In this document: in pieces, positions 1 to 11,920 of the stretch
Numbering within the stretch: position 1 is the stretch's first letter
How the letters are laid out: the number at the start of each line of letters is the position of its first letter
Assembly (NCBI GenBank): GCA_949825045.1
Contig: OX463806.1
Coordinates: forward strand, 45,718,208-45,782,207
Direction: 5' to 3'
Length of the DNA stretch: 64,000 nucleotides
DNA from: Argyresthia goedartella
Lineage: Eukaryota > Arthropoda > Insecta > Lepidoptera > Argyresthiidae
The notes under the pieces: generated by a model
Seen by the model: the letters and a program-made list of their open reading frames with translations, nothing else
Databases searched by the model: none
Told to the model about the DNA's origin: nothing
Made by a program: the position numbers and the translations under genes

Positions 1-720
1 GTTTGTGTTGTTGTAGAGGTCCAGTTTTGTCCCAGTTACTTGATAATCAGCTTTTCGGTTTGTAGCTTGTTGGGTTAGAGCAATTAATTCGGTTTGTATT
101 TGAGAAGTTTTTCTTGGCAATTCATCTATGTAATTGTTTAAGCAATTTATTTGGAGTTCATGGTTATTTTGGGTATCAGTCAGGGTTGTAATTGTAGGCT
201 GGATATCTTTTTTGAGATCAGATATTGCCTTGGATATTTCAATTTTCATTATATTTTTAATGTTTGTTAATATAGAGCTTTTCATTGTTTCCAGTTTATT
301 GTCTAATAGTATTTCGAATTGTTGATAGGAAACTGTTGCCGAATTGATTTGCGTATCCCCAAGGACGCTTATATCATCGTCGTCGGAGTAGGTGGTAGAA
401 ATTTGCAAATTATGAGCTCTTTTCCTTAAGGTTATATTTGAAACCGTTACTGCCGCGGGTTTACCTTCTTCAGATGGGTTAGGTTGTTGTGCTCGGACAG
501 GGGTGTTTGTGTTGTCTTTTTTTGGCATATTGCAGTAGCATTTCTGGCATTTCCACGAATTTTTATTGGTAACAGACATAGTGTTGCAAAATCGTTGTAT
601 GGAAACATTTGCACAGTCCAGATCGTAGTTCTCCTTGCATATAGAACAGCATAGGTTTGTTCTATCAGGTATTGTTTGTAAACAGCCTGCACAAGTCAGT
701 AATAATTTCTTGGGTGCCAT
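1..720 (-). CDS. LINE ORF1 protein with PHD-like zinc finger, N-terminal part
   Basis: An ATG at 720-718 on the minus strand opens 240 codons with no stop up to the window edge, so the gene is cut by the window. The first 61 residues form a PHD/FP-like cysteine finger: C10-x2-C13, C25-x2-C28, C36 inside YDLDC, W56 and C58-x2-C61. A Thr/Asn/Pro-rich linker follows, then an acidic run D113-D116, then a long polar region (about 133-215) that looks helical and may be the coiled coil used for trimerisation. This layout is typical of ORF1 proteins of CR1/Jockey-group non-LTR retrotransposons, which bind element RNA. The intact frame suggests a young copy. ORF2 would lie further left, outside the window. 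The family is inferred from the finger and layout; no RT of this copy is visible. Confidence 0.72.
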   Translation of the reverse strand, partial: MAPKKLLLTCAGCLQTIPDRTNLCCSICKENYDLDCANVSIQRFCNTMSVTNKNSWKCQKCYCNMPKKDNTNTPVRAQQPNPSEEGKPAAVTVSNITLRKRAHNLQISTTYSDDDDISVLGDTQINSATVSYQQFEILLDNKLETMKSSILTNIKNIMKIEISKAISDLKKDIQPTITTLTDTQNNHELQINCLNNYIDELPRKTSQIQTELIALTQQATNRKADYQVTGTKLDLYNNTN

Positions 721-1894
721 AATTTCCAATTTTTAGATCTTTCTTTCTTATGAACTAGTAACGCCCTCTAGTGATGAGTAGCGTGTCTAGCGACCTCTAT
801 CGGTGAATAGCGCACCTGTAACTTGATTTTTAGGTAAACTAGATGGAGCTACTGGTCTTATTAATCGGTGATCCCAATTATAAAATTATGTATTTTATAT
901 TAGTTACTTCACTTCCGCATTAGTAATTGTTTGTGTCATAGTTTTACACTTCACAAAACTTTGTTTAACGGTATAATTATACGGTAAATACCACTATTTT
1001 TGAATTTGATGTATAACTGCCAATTTTTGTTTTCGGTGAATTAAAGCACTAATATTGTCTCAATGTTCGCCAAAACACTATAAGAGTTGTAGGTCACTTA
1101 GTCTCACAGTTTGTCACTAGTTTCACTTTAGTTAGACACTTAAAAGTATTATTAAATGAATTTTCAATCGGGAGCTGCTTGAATTGCTTGTTTATTTGAA
1201 GGCGCCCTCTAGCGGCAAATTGCTCCTCGTTCTTCTCGTCGCTCTGCCGCGGCGTTGCTCGTTTGGCCACACACTACTCTGCAATTAATCGCGATGCATG
1301 ATGTGGCTATTGGTCTACATTGCCACCGATATTGCCGATTCTTTGACTCGAGCCATAAAACCCGCAAAACAGAGCGGCGGACAGAACGAGGACATGACGA
1401 GTAACGTGGCCACGTCACGCCTCTGCCTCCCTTCCTCGTTACTTCTCACGCTACTCCACGAATGTGTGGCGGGGTATTATACTTTTCTTTATTTAATACG
1501 CCCATCACTCATTGGGTCTCTAAAAACATAAAGAAAACTATGAAATAATATTCGTATGCTATTGACGCTAGCGGAGCCGTCATCGGGTCAGTTCGGTTAG
1601 GTCTGTGGCACTGTACGTACAAGGGTTGACAGCGTTAATGCCTCCGTCAGCAGGCACTTACACAGGTGTACTGTTTATGTACCAATACAGGGTGGTCCGT
1701 TTGAAAGGGTCATTATGGCGAAGTCAGAAACTAAAAGATAAGATTTCTTTGTTGTTAGGAACCATGACATCTTTTTGATAAAAACCAAAGCTCATCACCT
1801 TATAGTATCTTCTTAAACCATGGAGCCAGTTCCGGTATAATCACAAACAACGAACTCCGTCTACGGCCATACTGATTAAGATGCGTGTTTCTAG
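721..1894. other. LINE 5' flank and upstream syntaxin intron, no coding feature seen
   Basis: The first 60-100 bases are probably the 5' UTR of the minus-strand LINE. The remainder is the intron leading to the syntaxin exon at 1895. A somewhat GC-richer part at 1195-1460 has short ORFs on both strands with no recognisable product. A stretch at 1687-1715 (ACAGGGTGG...AAAGGGTCA) resembles one at 63272-63300, so it is probably the edge of a dispersed repeat. Confidence 0.4.
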
Positions 1895-3947
1895 CCGGCA
1901 ACAACCAGCTGATCGAGATGGATGAGAAGCAGCTGAGGAAGCAGGATCAGCTGAACAAACAGACAGAGAAGGAAATACAGGAGTTGGAGGAAAGGGAGCG
2001 GGATATACGACAGTTGGAGGTGAGTCAATGCGACACAAAAATAGAAAATTGTAATCCAACTAATATGAAAGTAGCCATGTTTAGATGTTTGTGTGTTTGT
2101 GCAAACGGATTTCGATAAAAATATAAAACAGCAATAGTTTATGAGCTAGATTAACATATAGGATGCTTTTTATCCGACTGCACCAGAAGGAGGATAACCT
2201 TATCTCGGTAAATGATAATTGCTAGGACTGAAATGAAATACTTATTCTGTGAAAATTTGCAACTCTACCTATCACTGTACATGAGATACAGCCCGGTGAC
2301 GGACAGACGGACGGACAGCGGACGCATAGTAACAGGGACCTCGTTTGACAGTTGTATTCAACTTGTATTCCCCCTCCTCCAGAGCGACATCCTCGACGTG
2401 AACCAGATATTCCGCGACGTGGGCGCCATGATCCACGAACAAGGAGCCGTGGTGGACTCCATCGAGTCGAATGTGGAGCACTCCTCGCAGAGTGTGGAGC
2501 AGGGCACGCAGGAGCTGCGCCAGGCTGCTACTTACCGGGTGAGTCGAACGTGGAACAGTCCCAAGTGAGCCAGATATTCCGCGACGTGGGCGCCATGATC
2601 CACGAACAAGGAGCCGTGGTGGACTCCATCGAGTCGAATGTGGAGCACTCCTCGCAGAGTGTGGAGCAGGGCACGCAGGAGCTGCGCCAGGCTGCTACTT
2701 ACCGGGTGAGTCGAACGTGGAACAGTCCCAAGTGAGCCAGATATTCCGCGACGTGGGCGCCATGATCCACGAACAAGGAGCCGTGGTGGACTCCATCGAG
2801 TCGAATGTGGAGCACTCCTCGCAGAGTGTGGAGCAGGGCACGCAGGAGCTGCGCCAGGCTGCTACTTACCAGGTGAGTCGAACGTGGAACAGTCCCAAGT
2901 GAGCCAGATATTCCGCGACCTGCGGGATTACCACAATGTCTTATGCCGATTCAGATTAGGAACCGAATTGAATCCGCAAAATTACTGTGACCGTCTTAAA
3001 ACATGGAAATTAGGTTCAAAACAAGAACATCACCATGGCAACCATTTCCATTCCAATTCGCCATACATGGGCTTTATTTACCTAAAACCAAGACTTGTTT
3101 AAGACGGTCACGGTAATTTTGCGGATCAAATTAGGCTCCTAATCTGAATCGGCATAAGACGTTGTGGTAACACCCCTGTGCACCTAACAAAGGTGCTAAA
3201 GAGTACACAGTCTTGGCCTTCATACATTCGCCATCTGATTAAACAAAATATGTATATGCGTCGACGCCTAATATTGTTAAATGGTTGCTATAGGTCACTT
3301 TCTGTCCGAACTCTAAAGTTAGGGATTATGTCACAACCTTATAACCAACTGGAGCCGAGCGAAGCAGAGCGGAGCGAGGCGACCCCATGTAGTTTCACAG
3401 AACCGAATTGGTTTCTAATTTCTATAGTAAATAATTATACACTTAGTACGGTACAGTAGTAGTAGTAGTACAATACATACTTCTGTTTTTTGTAATAAGA
3501 CGAGTACCCATGAAATTATTGGCTCAACACACAGCTGCCAGGATTTTGTTCATGTTTAATTCCCGAAATAGCAAGTAGGAGGTCACGAATTGTGCGGGCT
3601 AACACCTTCAGCGTTGAGACACTCTCAGGTTATGGCTTTACGCTACCGGGTGGGTTTCGAGAAGAAAATGTATAGAACTATAGTGGGAAGCGCATTTCGA
3701 ATGATTTTTCTCTTGGTGCGCGGGCGCTCAGGCAGTATAGCGATGATTTCTGCTCAGTATCTGGCTGGCAGATGTAAAATACTGATCCGTTCTCTTTCCA
3801 AGTAATTAATCGTTTTGTCCATTCACGGAGAGTTGTTATGAATAAAGCATTTCTTTACAGAACTCGCTGCGCAAGAAGAAAGTCTACTTGACCATCATAG
3901 GAATCATTATCGTGGCTGTTATCCTGATCCTCATATTCAACCGCTAA
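1895..3947 (+). CDS. Syx7: Syntaxin 7/12/13-like endosomal Qa-SNARE, last three exons
   Basis: Three exons are supported: 1895-2019, 2383-2538 and 3861-3947 (stop TAA 3945-3947). Borders are canonical (tttctag|CC...GAG|gtgagt; cctccag|AGC...CGG|gtgagt; ctttacag|AAC). Exon 1 enters with two bases of a split codon, and both later junctions are phase 0. The 121 residues seen read as a coiled segment ending LEERERDIRQLE, the SNARE helix starting DILDVNQIFRDVG with the zero-layer glutamine in MIHEQG, then a basic RKKK stretch and a C-terminal membrane anchor rich in Ile/Val/Leu ending FNR. This is the diagnostic C-terminal half of the syntaxin 7/12/13 group, which drives endosome and late-endosome fusion together with Qb, Qc and R-SNAREs. 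The N-terminal Habc exons lie to the left of the window. The SNARE exon is part of a tandem triplication; only its first copy has an acceptor. Confidence 0.9.
2403..2919 (+). repeat. 167-bp tandem repeat (3.1 copies) of the SNARE exon and its donor site
   Basis: Units start at 2403, 2570, 2737 and 2904 (the last only 16 bp long). Each full unit carries the last 136 bases of the SNARE exon plus a gtgagt donor and 31 bases of intron. The three units differ at a single base: the last exonic codon is CGG in copies 1 and 2 and CAG in copy 3, giving donors at 2539, 2706 and 2873. Copies 2 and 3 have no pyrimidine tract or acceptor in front. Since 167 is not a multiple of 3, reading from copy 1 into copy 2 meets a TGA at 2566-2568. 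Only splicing from the first donor gives a working SNARE. A very recent duplication or an assembly error would both explain the near-identity. Confidence 0.9.
2924..3176. mobile_element. Foldback MITE with about 75-bp terminal inverted repeats
   Basis: The left arm (about 2924-3000, starting GGGATTACCACAATGTCTTA) is the reverse complement of the right arm (about 3101-3176, ending GTTGTGGTAACACCC), with roughly one mismatch in eight. The inner part (about 100 bp) has no coding capacity. The element starts a few bases after the truncated fourth unit of the exon array, so it either inserted into the array or limits it. No clear target duplication is visible. Confidence 0.75.
3177..3860 (+). other. 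Rest of the last syntaxin intron, with a dispersed-repeat fragment
   Basis: About 3275-3430 resembles 47370-47420 and 47885-47930: a segment TTGCTATAGRTC...TTTCTGTCCGAA, and a run of GAGCGAAGC-like words followed by GGCGACCCCATGTA. It therefore looks like a fragment of the repeat family described at 46990-48165. A short (GTA) run lies at 3458-3470. The branch/acceptor region just before 3861 looks normal (ttctttacag). Confidence 0.4.
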
Positions 3948-4802
3948 GACCGAAGATACATTAAGTGAAACCGTCTAAAAATATTTATTACCGTAATGTC
4001 GCTACGACAAAACTATGTCCCAGCTGCGATCGCATAGACCGTGGATTGAGTAGAGTTACCTGTAAAATACGAGTGATTCTATAATGAGAACGATTCCGTA
4101 GGTGTCACACACAACTGATCTGATTAAAAGTGTTTGAAAATAGAACCTAGGGCAACCGGATAAAAACTTTTGGATTTCATGATGTCAGTTTAGTAACTTA
4201 ACGAAACTTTAGTTCTTTTGACGCCTTTAGAATTGCACACTTGGATATGTGACGCTATTTAAACTTTCGCCTGATAGTAAGGTTTTCTAAATGATACCCA
4301 CTGAAAATACTTGTTAGGAACATCTCGTAGCCAGATTTGGGAGCCAGCTTCCAAATGGGAAGATAAAACCCCGTTTGGTAGCCGGCTCCGAAACGAGATT
4401 TATCTTTGGCGTTTCGAAGCCAGGTTTCGGAGCCAGCTACCGTATGGGAAAATAAAATCCAGTTTCGTAGCTTTTTAGCGCTTGGGACTCCTAAGATAAA
4501 TGTAAGATCTTTGGTATTGTCTAGAACTCGGCAGAACATAGTTAGTTACCTTTCGATTTTACTTTGCCTTTACTACAGCTTAGAGGATGCTCCATGGATA
4601 ATACCTCCACTCTATTGGGTATCATATCAGTGTACCTACTCAGAAATGTTTTGGCACTTTATTTTTAAATATCTCTATGTGATATGTATGTTACTGTATA
4701 TTATGAGTACATATTTATATTATAAGCAAACTTAAGATATTATGATTCCATTGTAGTTGTTATTACAATGGTTACTGAGCCATAATTTTTTTAAATAATA
4801 AA
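3948..4802 (+). promoter_or_regulatory. Probable syntaxin 3' UTR with AATAAA at 4797-4802
   Basis: The first perfect AATAAA I find downstream of the stop is at 4797-4802, in an AT-rich stretch; a second lies near 5303. This would give a 3' UTR of about 0.85 kb. The region also holds an 89-bp-spaced duplication (see 4331-4471). The assignment is inference from position alone. Confidence 0.25.
4331..4471. repeat. Diverged direct repeat, two copies of about 52 bp
   Basis: Copies begin at 4331 and 4420 with the pattern CCAG-TTT-GGAGCCAGCT...ATGGGAA-ATAAAA and end GTTT-GTAGC. An intervening segment repeats GCCGGCTCCGAAACGAG, a related motif. It is probably a small degenerated repeat; no function can be read. 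Confidence 0.45.
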
Positions 4803-7800
4803 TTTATTTATTTGGGGTATAAATATTAAAAATCTAAATTTCCAAAGCGCATGTTTGTTTTGATAACATTTCCAGGCTGAGAGAGCTGTTTACAAACATT
4901 GATTAAAACTGTATATTCTGTGGGTAAATATACCATCCAGACGACTTTTGGAAGATTAAGATCATATATTAGGTCCTTACATATGAAATTGGCGTTTTGT
5001 ATGGAGAAATTGAAGTTAACTCAATTTTCAGTACAAACATTTTTGTATTTTTTTTAGGAATGACATATCCTAATTTTATAAACTTTGTGTGTATGAATGA
5101 GACAACATTTAGCTAACAGAAAACTTTAATATACCTAATTTTTGAAGTGTCAGTTGTAAAAAAATATTACGAATATTTTCATTCATGAAAATGGATGACA
5201 TTTAGGAGGCACTGATTTTGAAGATAACATTTTAGTTATCAAACTGAAAATTAAAAGAAAATTTAATAAGTAGATGTAAAATATTGAAATTAATTTTAAA
5301 ACAATAAAAAAATACTGGAAATAGCTATTGAATTACTCGAATTATGAACTCCTTAATCTGTAAGAAAAATTCGCCAATTTCATAGGTAAGCACCCAATAT
5401 AAGTGACTGTCTGATAGGGGGCCACATTAATCTGCAGCTTATGTTTCATTTTTAAAATATTCAACCTGTATATGTATAATAGTTTTTCAGACCCTTACTC
5501 AAGACGCCGCAAGTGCACCTACTTCGCGTGTCATACGATAGGTGTTGCTGCGCGCTGTCAGTGACTCGTATGCGCAATGACATATGCCTATTATGAGTTG
5601 GCGCAGTAAACGCAACGGACGTTAGTGTTGCAGTAATAATGCCACTATCTCTTCCCTTTATATGACGAGGGCAAGGATAGAAAGATATCATTTTTAGTTC
5701 AGCGAAGATACCGCTTAAGGCGCTGTACGCGTCGCCATACAAATGGTAAACTATAGTCGCTATCGTGTATAGTTAAAATAGTCGTGTATAGTTAAAAACT
5801 CATAATATGCGTACTGAACTCGAATACTTTTTAACTTCGGTAATTATTCCTGCTTGAGCCAGCTTAGTCGCTTAGTAACTGTTCTGTCAGACTGTTGACA
5901 TGAAAAAAATACACGATTGGTTCATATACATATTGAGGGAGTTTGCGGCGTCTACTTCTTTGTGTGGTCTATAGCTATACACTAACTTCACGCTGAAGCC
6001 AAAAACTGTCCACCATACTGAAATAATTTAGCATTTGTATGATTCTGTTTATTAAAAAAAAACTGCTACTTTATTGTTTATTATATTCCAAGTATATCGC
6101 TAAGTAGGTTTCTGCGGTAGCACTACGCCACTAAGTTAACTTCGCTCCCGCGGGGAATGCGTTCGCTCGCTTGCTGTCACGCTCGGCGCGTCAGTATAAC
6201 AGTGAGTGACGCTGCGGGTGCGGGCTCGGCGCTCTAGCATATGATGTCTCCCCCCCCCCCCCCCCAAGCAGCGTAAACTACCGCAGGAAACTGCTCGGTT
6301 CCGGCAGCCTTTAGCTTTTGTCTTGCCACTGCTCTCGCTGAGTTGATGACAAGTCTATTTTGTTATTGCTGTAGACATTAACAAGTATGCTTAATACACG
6401 TATTTTTGCCTCTTATCCTCTCCTGTACATTTATAATTACAAGTTGCAATGTAATGTAAAGAGTAACTTAATTTCACTCTGTATATTGCCATTATCAAAA
6501 GGGATTCCAATTTTCCGCCCAGCCCGAAGGTTTGTGCGAAAACCCAAGTGTTTCGGGGTAGATTACAAGTTTATTTGTTTTCTAAGTGGCGTTCAGTAGT
6601 TTACAATTTAAAAAAAGCGCCAGAAGGAGGGTTATGTTTTTCGCCATTGAAGATAGGTAATCCTAAAGCGTAATTGCAATATATTATTATTACAAGACAG
6701 ACATGCTACAAAATATATAACAATTAAATTGCATTAAGATAAACTGGTGTAGTTTATAAGCAGAATAACTTGTAACCACTTACTTGGACGCGGCAGTAAT
6801 ATTGAGGCCATTCGATTTATATTACTTATATTACTTGTTACGCGCCCGTTATATTGATATCGGACTAACGTAGTTATTCAACAAATTGTTATCACGAATC
6901 TAGAAAATATTATAAAAATTGGTGGATAATAATATGTAACGTTTCTAATTTTAAGTGTCTTTTTTTTGTTTCTATTATTAAATCAGTCACGTTATGAAAA
7001 ATTAAATCATATATTTAATAATATAAAATTGTATGCAAAGTATAATATTTTGTATTTCATTCAATACACTACCACCCTTACTCAACCTTCAACATGTTAA
7101 AAGCGTTCAGACAAAACACATATTAGCAGCATGGGCCATACAGTGGACCCATATTCACACGTTAGTTTTATCCTAAATAAATGGATAGATATGTAAATAA
7201 AAGACTGAAATATAAAACCACCTTTTATTAGGCCAACAATCTTCACAGACACACATACATGACAGACATGCACTCACTACTAAATGCCTACCACCAAGAT
7301 TACACCAGTAGGCGGATTTAACCAGATACTACTACGCCAATATTTACTTATTACTGGATATCATTTAAGCATACCTATAGGTACCCAATATACAATGTAC
7401 CCGATAGTAACCAATGTTTTGATCAGAGTTCAAGTAGTGTTCAGAAAATATTCTGAGGGAGAAATTGGATTTGATTTACGTAAATATCATATAAGTACAC
7501 AGATATCGAGAGATAGGCCCTTGGTGCTAAGCTTGTATCGGAACCAGTGTCGCCGAAAACTAAGAACACGCATACATTTACACCACTCGTACATCAATCC
7601 CTCCGCTTTTATTGGTCAGTGCAATGTCATGCACCTATCGTCCGAACACACCCACACTACCGCAGGTATACTAGCTAGTCGAGCTAGTGTTGGGACAATG
7701 CAAGGACAGCGTGTATCATCGATCGATTATAATTTATAGACACTGGTATAGACAGTCGTATACAATGCCGGGTTCTTTAAATAAAATAGTAAATTGTTTG

Positions 7801-9104
7801 TAAATACGACATACGACATACGAGACCCCTTTGCCTCTCTTCTTTTTTTCAACAGAATCCTTACAGCTAGAAAGAGAGGCAAAGAGGTTTCTGAAGGTAG
7901 AATAACTGTGAACTCTTCGGACCTGACTGAAAGCATCGGAATTTCCGATCATTACTTATAACACCCCATTATCCTTCGTCGGGCGAGGTTTTAAACAAAC
8001 TTAAAATCTAAACTGCCTGTTTGGCAATCATTGGAATAACTAACAATAAACTTATTATGAGCAATAAAATAACTATATTATTACATTAACTATATTAGTA
8101 ATTGCGGAATGATAAAATCTATCGATTCAAAAACAATTCTCCTATCACTATCCCCATCACTATATGTCGTCTCTGTGTTCGTGTAACAGTTCGCCTCCGT
8201 ATCACGATGCATCTTTGCTTTCGTACTTAGATAAGTGTGAAATATTCATTGCGTGTTAGCTTGGCAATAAGTAGTGAAATTAAGATACAAAACAAGCAAT
8301 GTATAGTAAACTTAGCGAGAACAACATGACATTGTCACTTTTATGTCAATTCGTGACGAATTTTCCGCGAATGATTTATTTTCGTAATAATGTTTATTTC
8401 TTGTGTTTTAAGAAGAAATAATAGTTGGAATGAGACTTACAAGTGATATGTGACACCGGCGTTCTTGGAGTTCACAATCTCGCTTCTATTTTTGCACGTG
8501 AGTATTGCACAGGTCGGCATTTTCGAAAAACAACGGAAATGAATTCGTCACTGCGGTCGCCCGGTGACTACCGAGAATTTTTAATATCTAACCTGTCGGA
8601 GCTACATTTGTTCGCACGTGCCACGCCCCTCAACCTATCTCTCGATATCTGTGTATAAGTACTTGGGGCACCGAACCGCGCTGTCGTGACACAACCCCTT
8701 GATTGACTTTGGGTACCCTGGGTACCCAAAATGCCGTTAGAGGTTTTTAATTTTATTACCATGGCATACAGTTCAGACTTTCGACCCGTTAAAATGTCAG
8801 TCATTCATGCTGGTTTGAGCGTATGTCACATCACAACGTCAGTTTGTGAAAACCGTTGGTTCATAATCTATTGCGTGGCATTGTAAACTAACGATACTGT
8901 TGGCAATTGAACATATGCATATCCGATAGTTTTATAATCTATTTACGTTAAAAATTAAACGAGACTCACACAAGGCTCACTTTTGTTGTTTATCTTGTTC
9001 TTCGTGTCGCTGATAGCTTTTGAACCGTAAATGAATACGTTATGTAGTATAAGGACTAAAAAATAACCCCTTGATTGATGTTAACAGTGATCTTGCGATA
9101 TAAC

Positions 9105-9197
9105 TATGAGCCATGGGGTAACTGTGAGCCATGGGGTACCACCCCATGGCTACTGTGAGCCATGGGGGGGGGGGAGGGTAACTGTGAGCCATGGTCA
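9105..9197. repeat. Short irregular tandem repeat around CCATGG
   Basis: Four imperfect copies of TGTGAGCCATGGGG follow each other, separated by TAACTG or a palindromic GGTACCACCCCATGGC insert and a G run. It is a local microsatellite-like expansion with no coding role visible. Confidence 0.55.
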
Positions 9198-9519
9198 TTC
9201 AATGACGGTGCTACTATCTGAATCAAGCTTTTATACCGTTTGCCGCCGCGGCTTCACGCCGTGCCGTCTCGCTCAAATGTATGGGCATTGCCAGACCGTT
9301 TCTTCAATTGATCGAGTAGTACAGTTCACAATTTATCGACAGTTTACAATCTCGCGAGATTATAAACTAACGGAGTTTATAATTAATTATACGGTGTCAT
9401 GTACAAAATATTTAAAGGCCAGTCCACTGCCAATCGTTGTTTTTTTGTTAGGGGGTAAAAACCATGGCCCATGGCCAGAAGGACGCTAATCTTTTAACTT
9501 GTTTGTTATGGTGATCTGA

Positions 9520-9700
9520 TCAGCCCCCTAGACAAGACACAATTCGCTTAAATCACGCGCCGTCGACGACGCTAAGTAAATGTATACAAATTGACATTTG
9601 AGAACGTCACAAATACAACCCGTAGTAGATGAATACTGAGTGTAGACAAGTCTACAACCTGTAGTAGATGAATACTGAGTGTAGACAAGACTATATAACA
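9520..9700. repeat. MITE end fragment (CCCTAGACAAG family) plus 39-bp duplication
   Basis: The left part, CCCCCTAGACAAGACACAAT followed by TTCGC and CGTCGACG, matches the left end of the MITE at 36647-36766, including the later segment TTGACATTTGAGAACG. The following sequence repeats GTAGTAGATGAATACTGAGT twice (9622 and 9661, spacing 39 bp). The right terminus of the MITE is missing here. Confidence 0.5.
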
Positions 9701-11920
9701 CGTATTTTTTTAAATATTTTAGACCCTCTTGACACAATTTGTTATTAGAGAAAACATCTACATTGTGAATGTGATGTTGATACAGGTACAGAGCCTTATT
9801 TCATAGTAGGTATATAGCTTTGTTGAACCTACTCAATATTTCACTACGAAACTAATTTATTTTGATTCAACAATAGTTATCATAAATGATCATGATTATA
9901 AAACAATCAGGTATACAATGTCTAAGCAAATAGCGCTAAATATTTATAAATACATTACATTTGTCCATTACATTTTTGCTAAGACCAAACATTTAATTAC
10001 AACAGTCAAATTGTGGTATTGAATTTATCTAAATTACTTTATCATTTTCTAAATAGAATATGCATGTACTTCAACATTCAATATAATTCAGATCTTTTTG
10101 TTACGTCGGTGTTTTTTGGTCAGATCAACTTAAATCTATCAAGTAAGAAAAAAATGTTAAAGTATGCAATTAAAATTCAGTAATAAATTATTCTCAAGCT
10201 AACACTATCTTAGATATCTAGGGTAGGTAGGTTTAACCTTGGATCAAGCACCGCTACAAAAAAAGATAGAAATCGAGTCAGCACTAACCTCCGGTCAACT
10301 TTGACATTCCCTAGATATTTTTTAGTGAAACTCACCGTTGACCCGCTCAGATTAGTGGCTTGGCTGCGTTGTGCGAGTGCACAACGCAGCGCTCGTGACA
10401 CTCAGCCCGTTGAAATCAGTGCAAATGAGAGGACGCAACGATGCTGCCACTCCCGCACGTGTAACATCTCAGTCTATCATATAAGGATACTAGAGGAGTA
10501 AATGATCCAAGGGAGTAATACAAATGTCACAGGAAAAACTTAAAATAGAACATATATAAATATATGTGTGGTTAGGTTGCACATTTTGAATGCCAATTAA
10601 TATCATCCAAAATCCAGCATGATACTTTTCCCGACTATCGGGTTAACGGTTAACACTGTTTTTATAATTACGAGACATTGAAGCGAAACTTTTTTTTTAT
10701 GAGAAATACATAATATTTATAGAGATTATATATTTGCTTGGTCTTCGCTTAGCACCCGATGGTATCCTGATATTACCTGTTCCTCAATATTTACACTTCT
10801 TTACTTATTCATATTAGAAAAACAGACGTGTTGAAAAATAGTTGCGTTCCACACGTAATAGCCTACATGAATACATTATATAAATACTGAATCGTGATTA
10901 ATATTATGTATTTATTAGTGATTTCTAAAAAAATAGAATTAAGGTGGGTACACATGATATAAGAGGATTATGATTAATTCAACAGTGCAATACTTGTATC
11001 TAAGATATTATTGTTCAGAACACATCCAGAATTCTGGCTCGTCTCTCTAAGTAGTAGATTTAGTATATTTAAACTCACACACAGTTACATACACTTTATA
11101 ACATTAGTCACAAACGATGTTCGAAACAATAGGAAAATAATATTTTGAACATCCACATATTCAGAGATATGTATGCAAACTTTGAAATATATTTTGAGAT
11201 CTCATCAAAGTTCCCAAAAGTAGGTATACCTACACTTTCAAGATGAGATTTCGATGAGATATTAATTATCTTAACATAATCATTACAAATATTACATTGT
11301 ATATAATACCATAGGTAATGTACTTATTCATCTCAAGAAATGTTAAATGTCTGTTGTTTTAACACAGCTTGAGACTTGAGATGTCACTAAAGCGACGTTT
11401 CCACAGGATGTAGCATAAAGGTGCAGTCATATTTTACCTGAAGTTATATATTTCACTCTTCCATAGGATAACTACCGTAATGTTCTGACGAGAATGTTCA
11501 GAATAATGTTCTTATTTCGCTGGATATACTCTTCACCTTTATGTTATACCTGCATAGTACGGCGCGTCAAGCGTAGGTACAACAAAAGGCTGCCCAAAAT
11601 ATGACTTGACCAGGTCTCATAATACAGGCTGGTCGAGTTTACGCCGGTGTACCTAAATCTTGCCACAATTCTCCGAGCCAGCATCCGCCGCAACATAAAA
11701 CAGCAGTTTCAGAACATACCTAGTGCACAGTTTGTAAAATATCTATATGAAAATGTGTAGTTTTAGTTACTAATATTGTCTTCTGTGTGCATGCCGTGCA
11801 CAATTCAAAGTCCATCTATAAAACGCGTGAATTCAAATATATGATGTAAAATTGATTTTGCTTCGTCTAAAACCAGCTCGTGATAATGGTAAATGATGGA
11901 ATGTTTCCTAGGCCCCATGA

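Larger units (their letters stand above)
4803..11920. other. Intergenic DNA between the convergent genes, no gene recognised
   Basis: About 7 kb of AT-rich sequence with only short unconvincing ORFs (longest 151 codons at 7284-7739, with no recognisable motif). Visible small structures are a 17-base C run at 6249-6266 next to a GC-rich patch, a GGGTACC palindrome pair at about 8711-8727, a roughly 40-bp inverted match around CAGATATCGAGAGATAGG (about 7500 against 8645), and a perfect 9-bp-arm hairpin GCGTTGTGC/GCACAACGC near 10367-10388. Sub-repeats at 9105-9197 and 9527-9690 are listed separately. The stretch 10500-11920 shows nothing further. Confidence 0.45.

Noticed and set aside
447..692. 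81-codon minus-strand ORF
   Set aside because: It is an out-of-frame shadow inside the 240-codon LINE ORF1 that runs off the window.
2568..2872. Copies 2 and 3 of the SNARE exon as alternative (mutually exclusive) exons
   Set aside because: Neither has an acceptor or pyrimidine tract, and both lack the first 20 exon bases, so they cannot be spliced in as separate in-frame exons.
6230..6270. Long C run as cloning or assembly junction
   Set aside because: C runs of similar length also occur in a repeat at 60665, and flanking sequence shows no vector; it is treated as a simple repeat.
7284..7739. 151-codon plus-strand ORF
   Set aside because: Composition is irregular, no motif, splice sites or repeat copies were seen, and a frame of this length is expected by chance over 64 kb.
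10210..10501. Overlapping ORFs on both strands at 10.2-10.5 kb
   Set aside because: They share a local palindrome (GCGTTGTGC/GCACAACGC) that makes both strands open; no motif supports either one.
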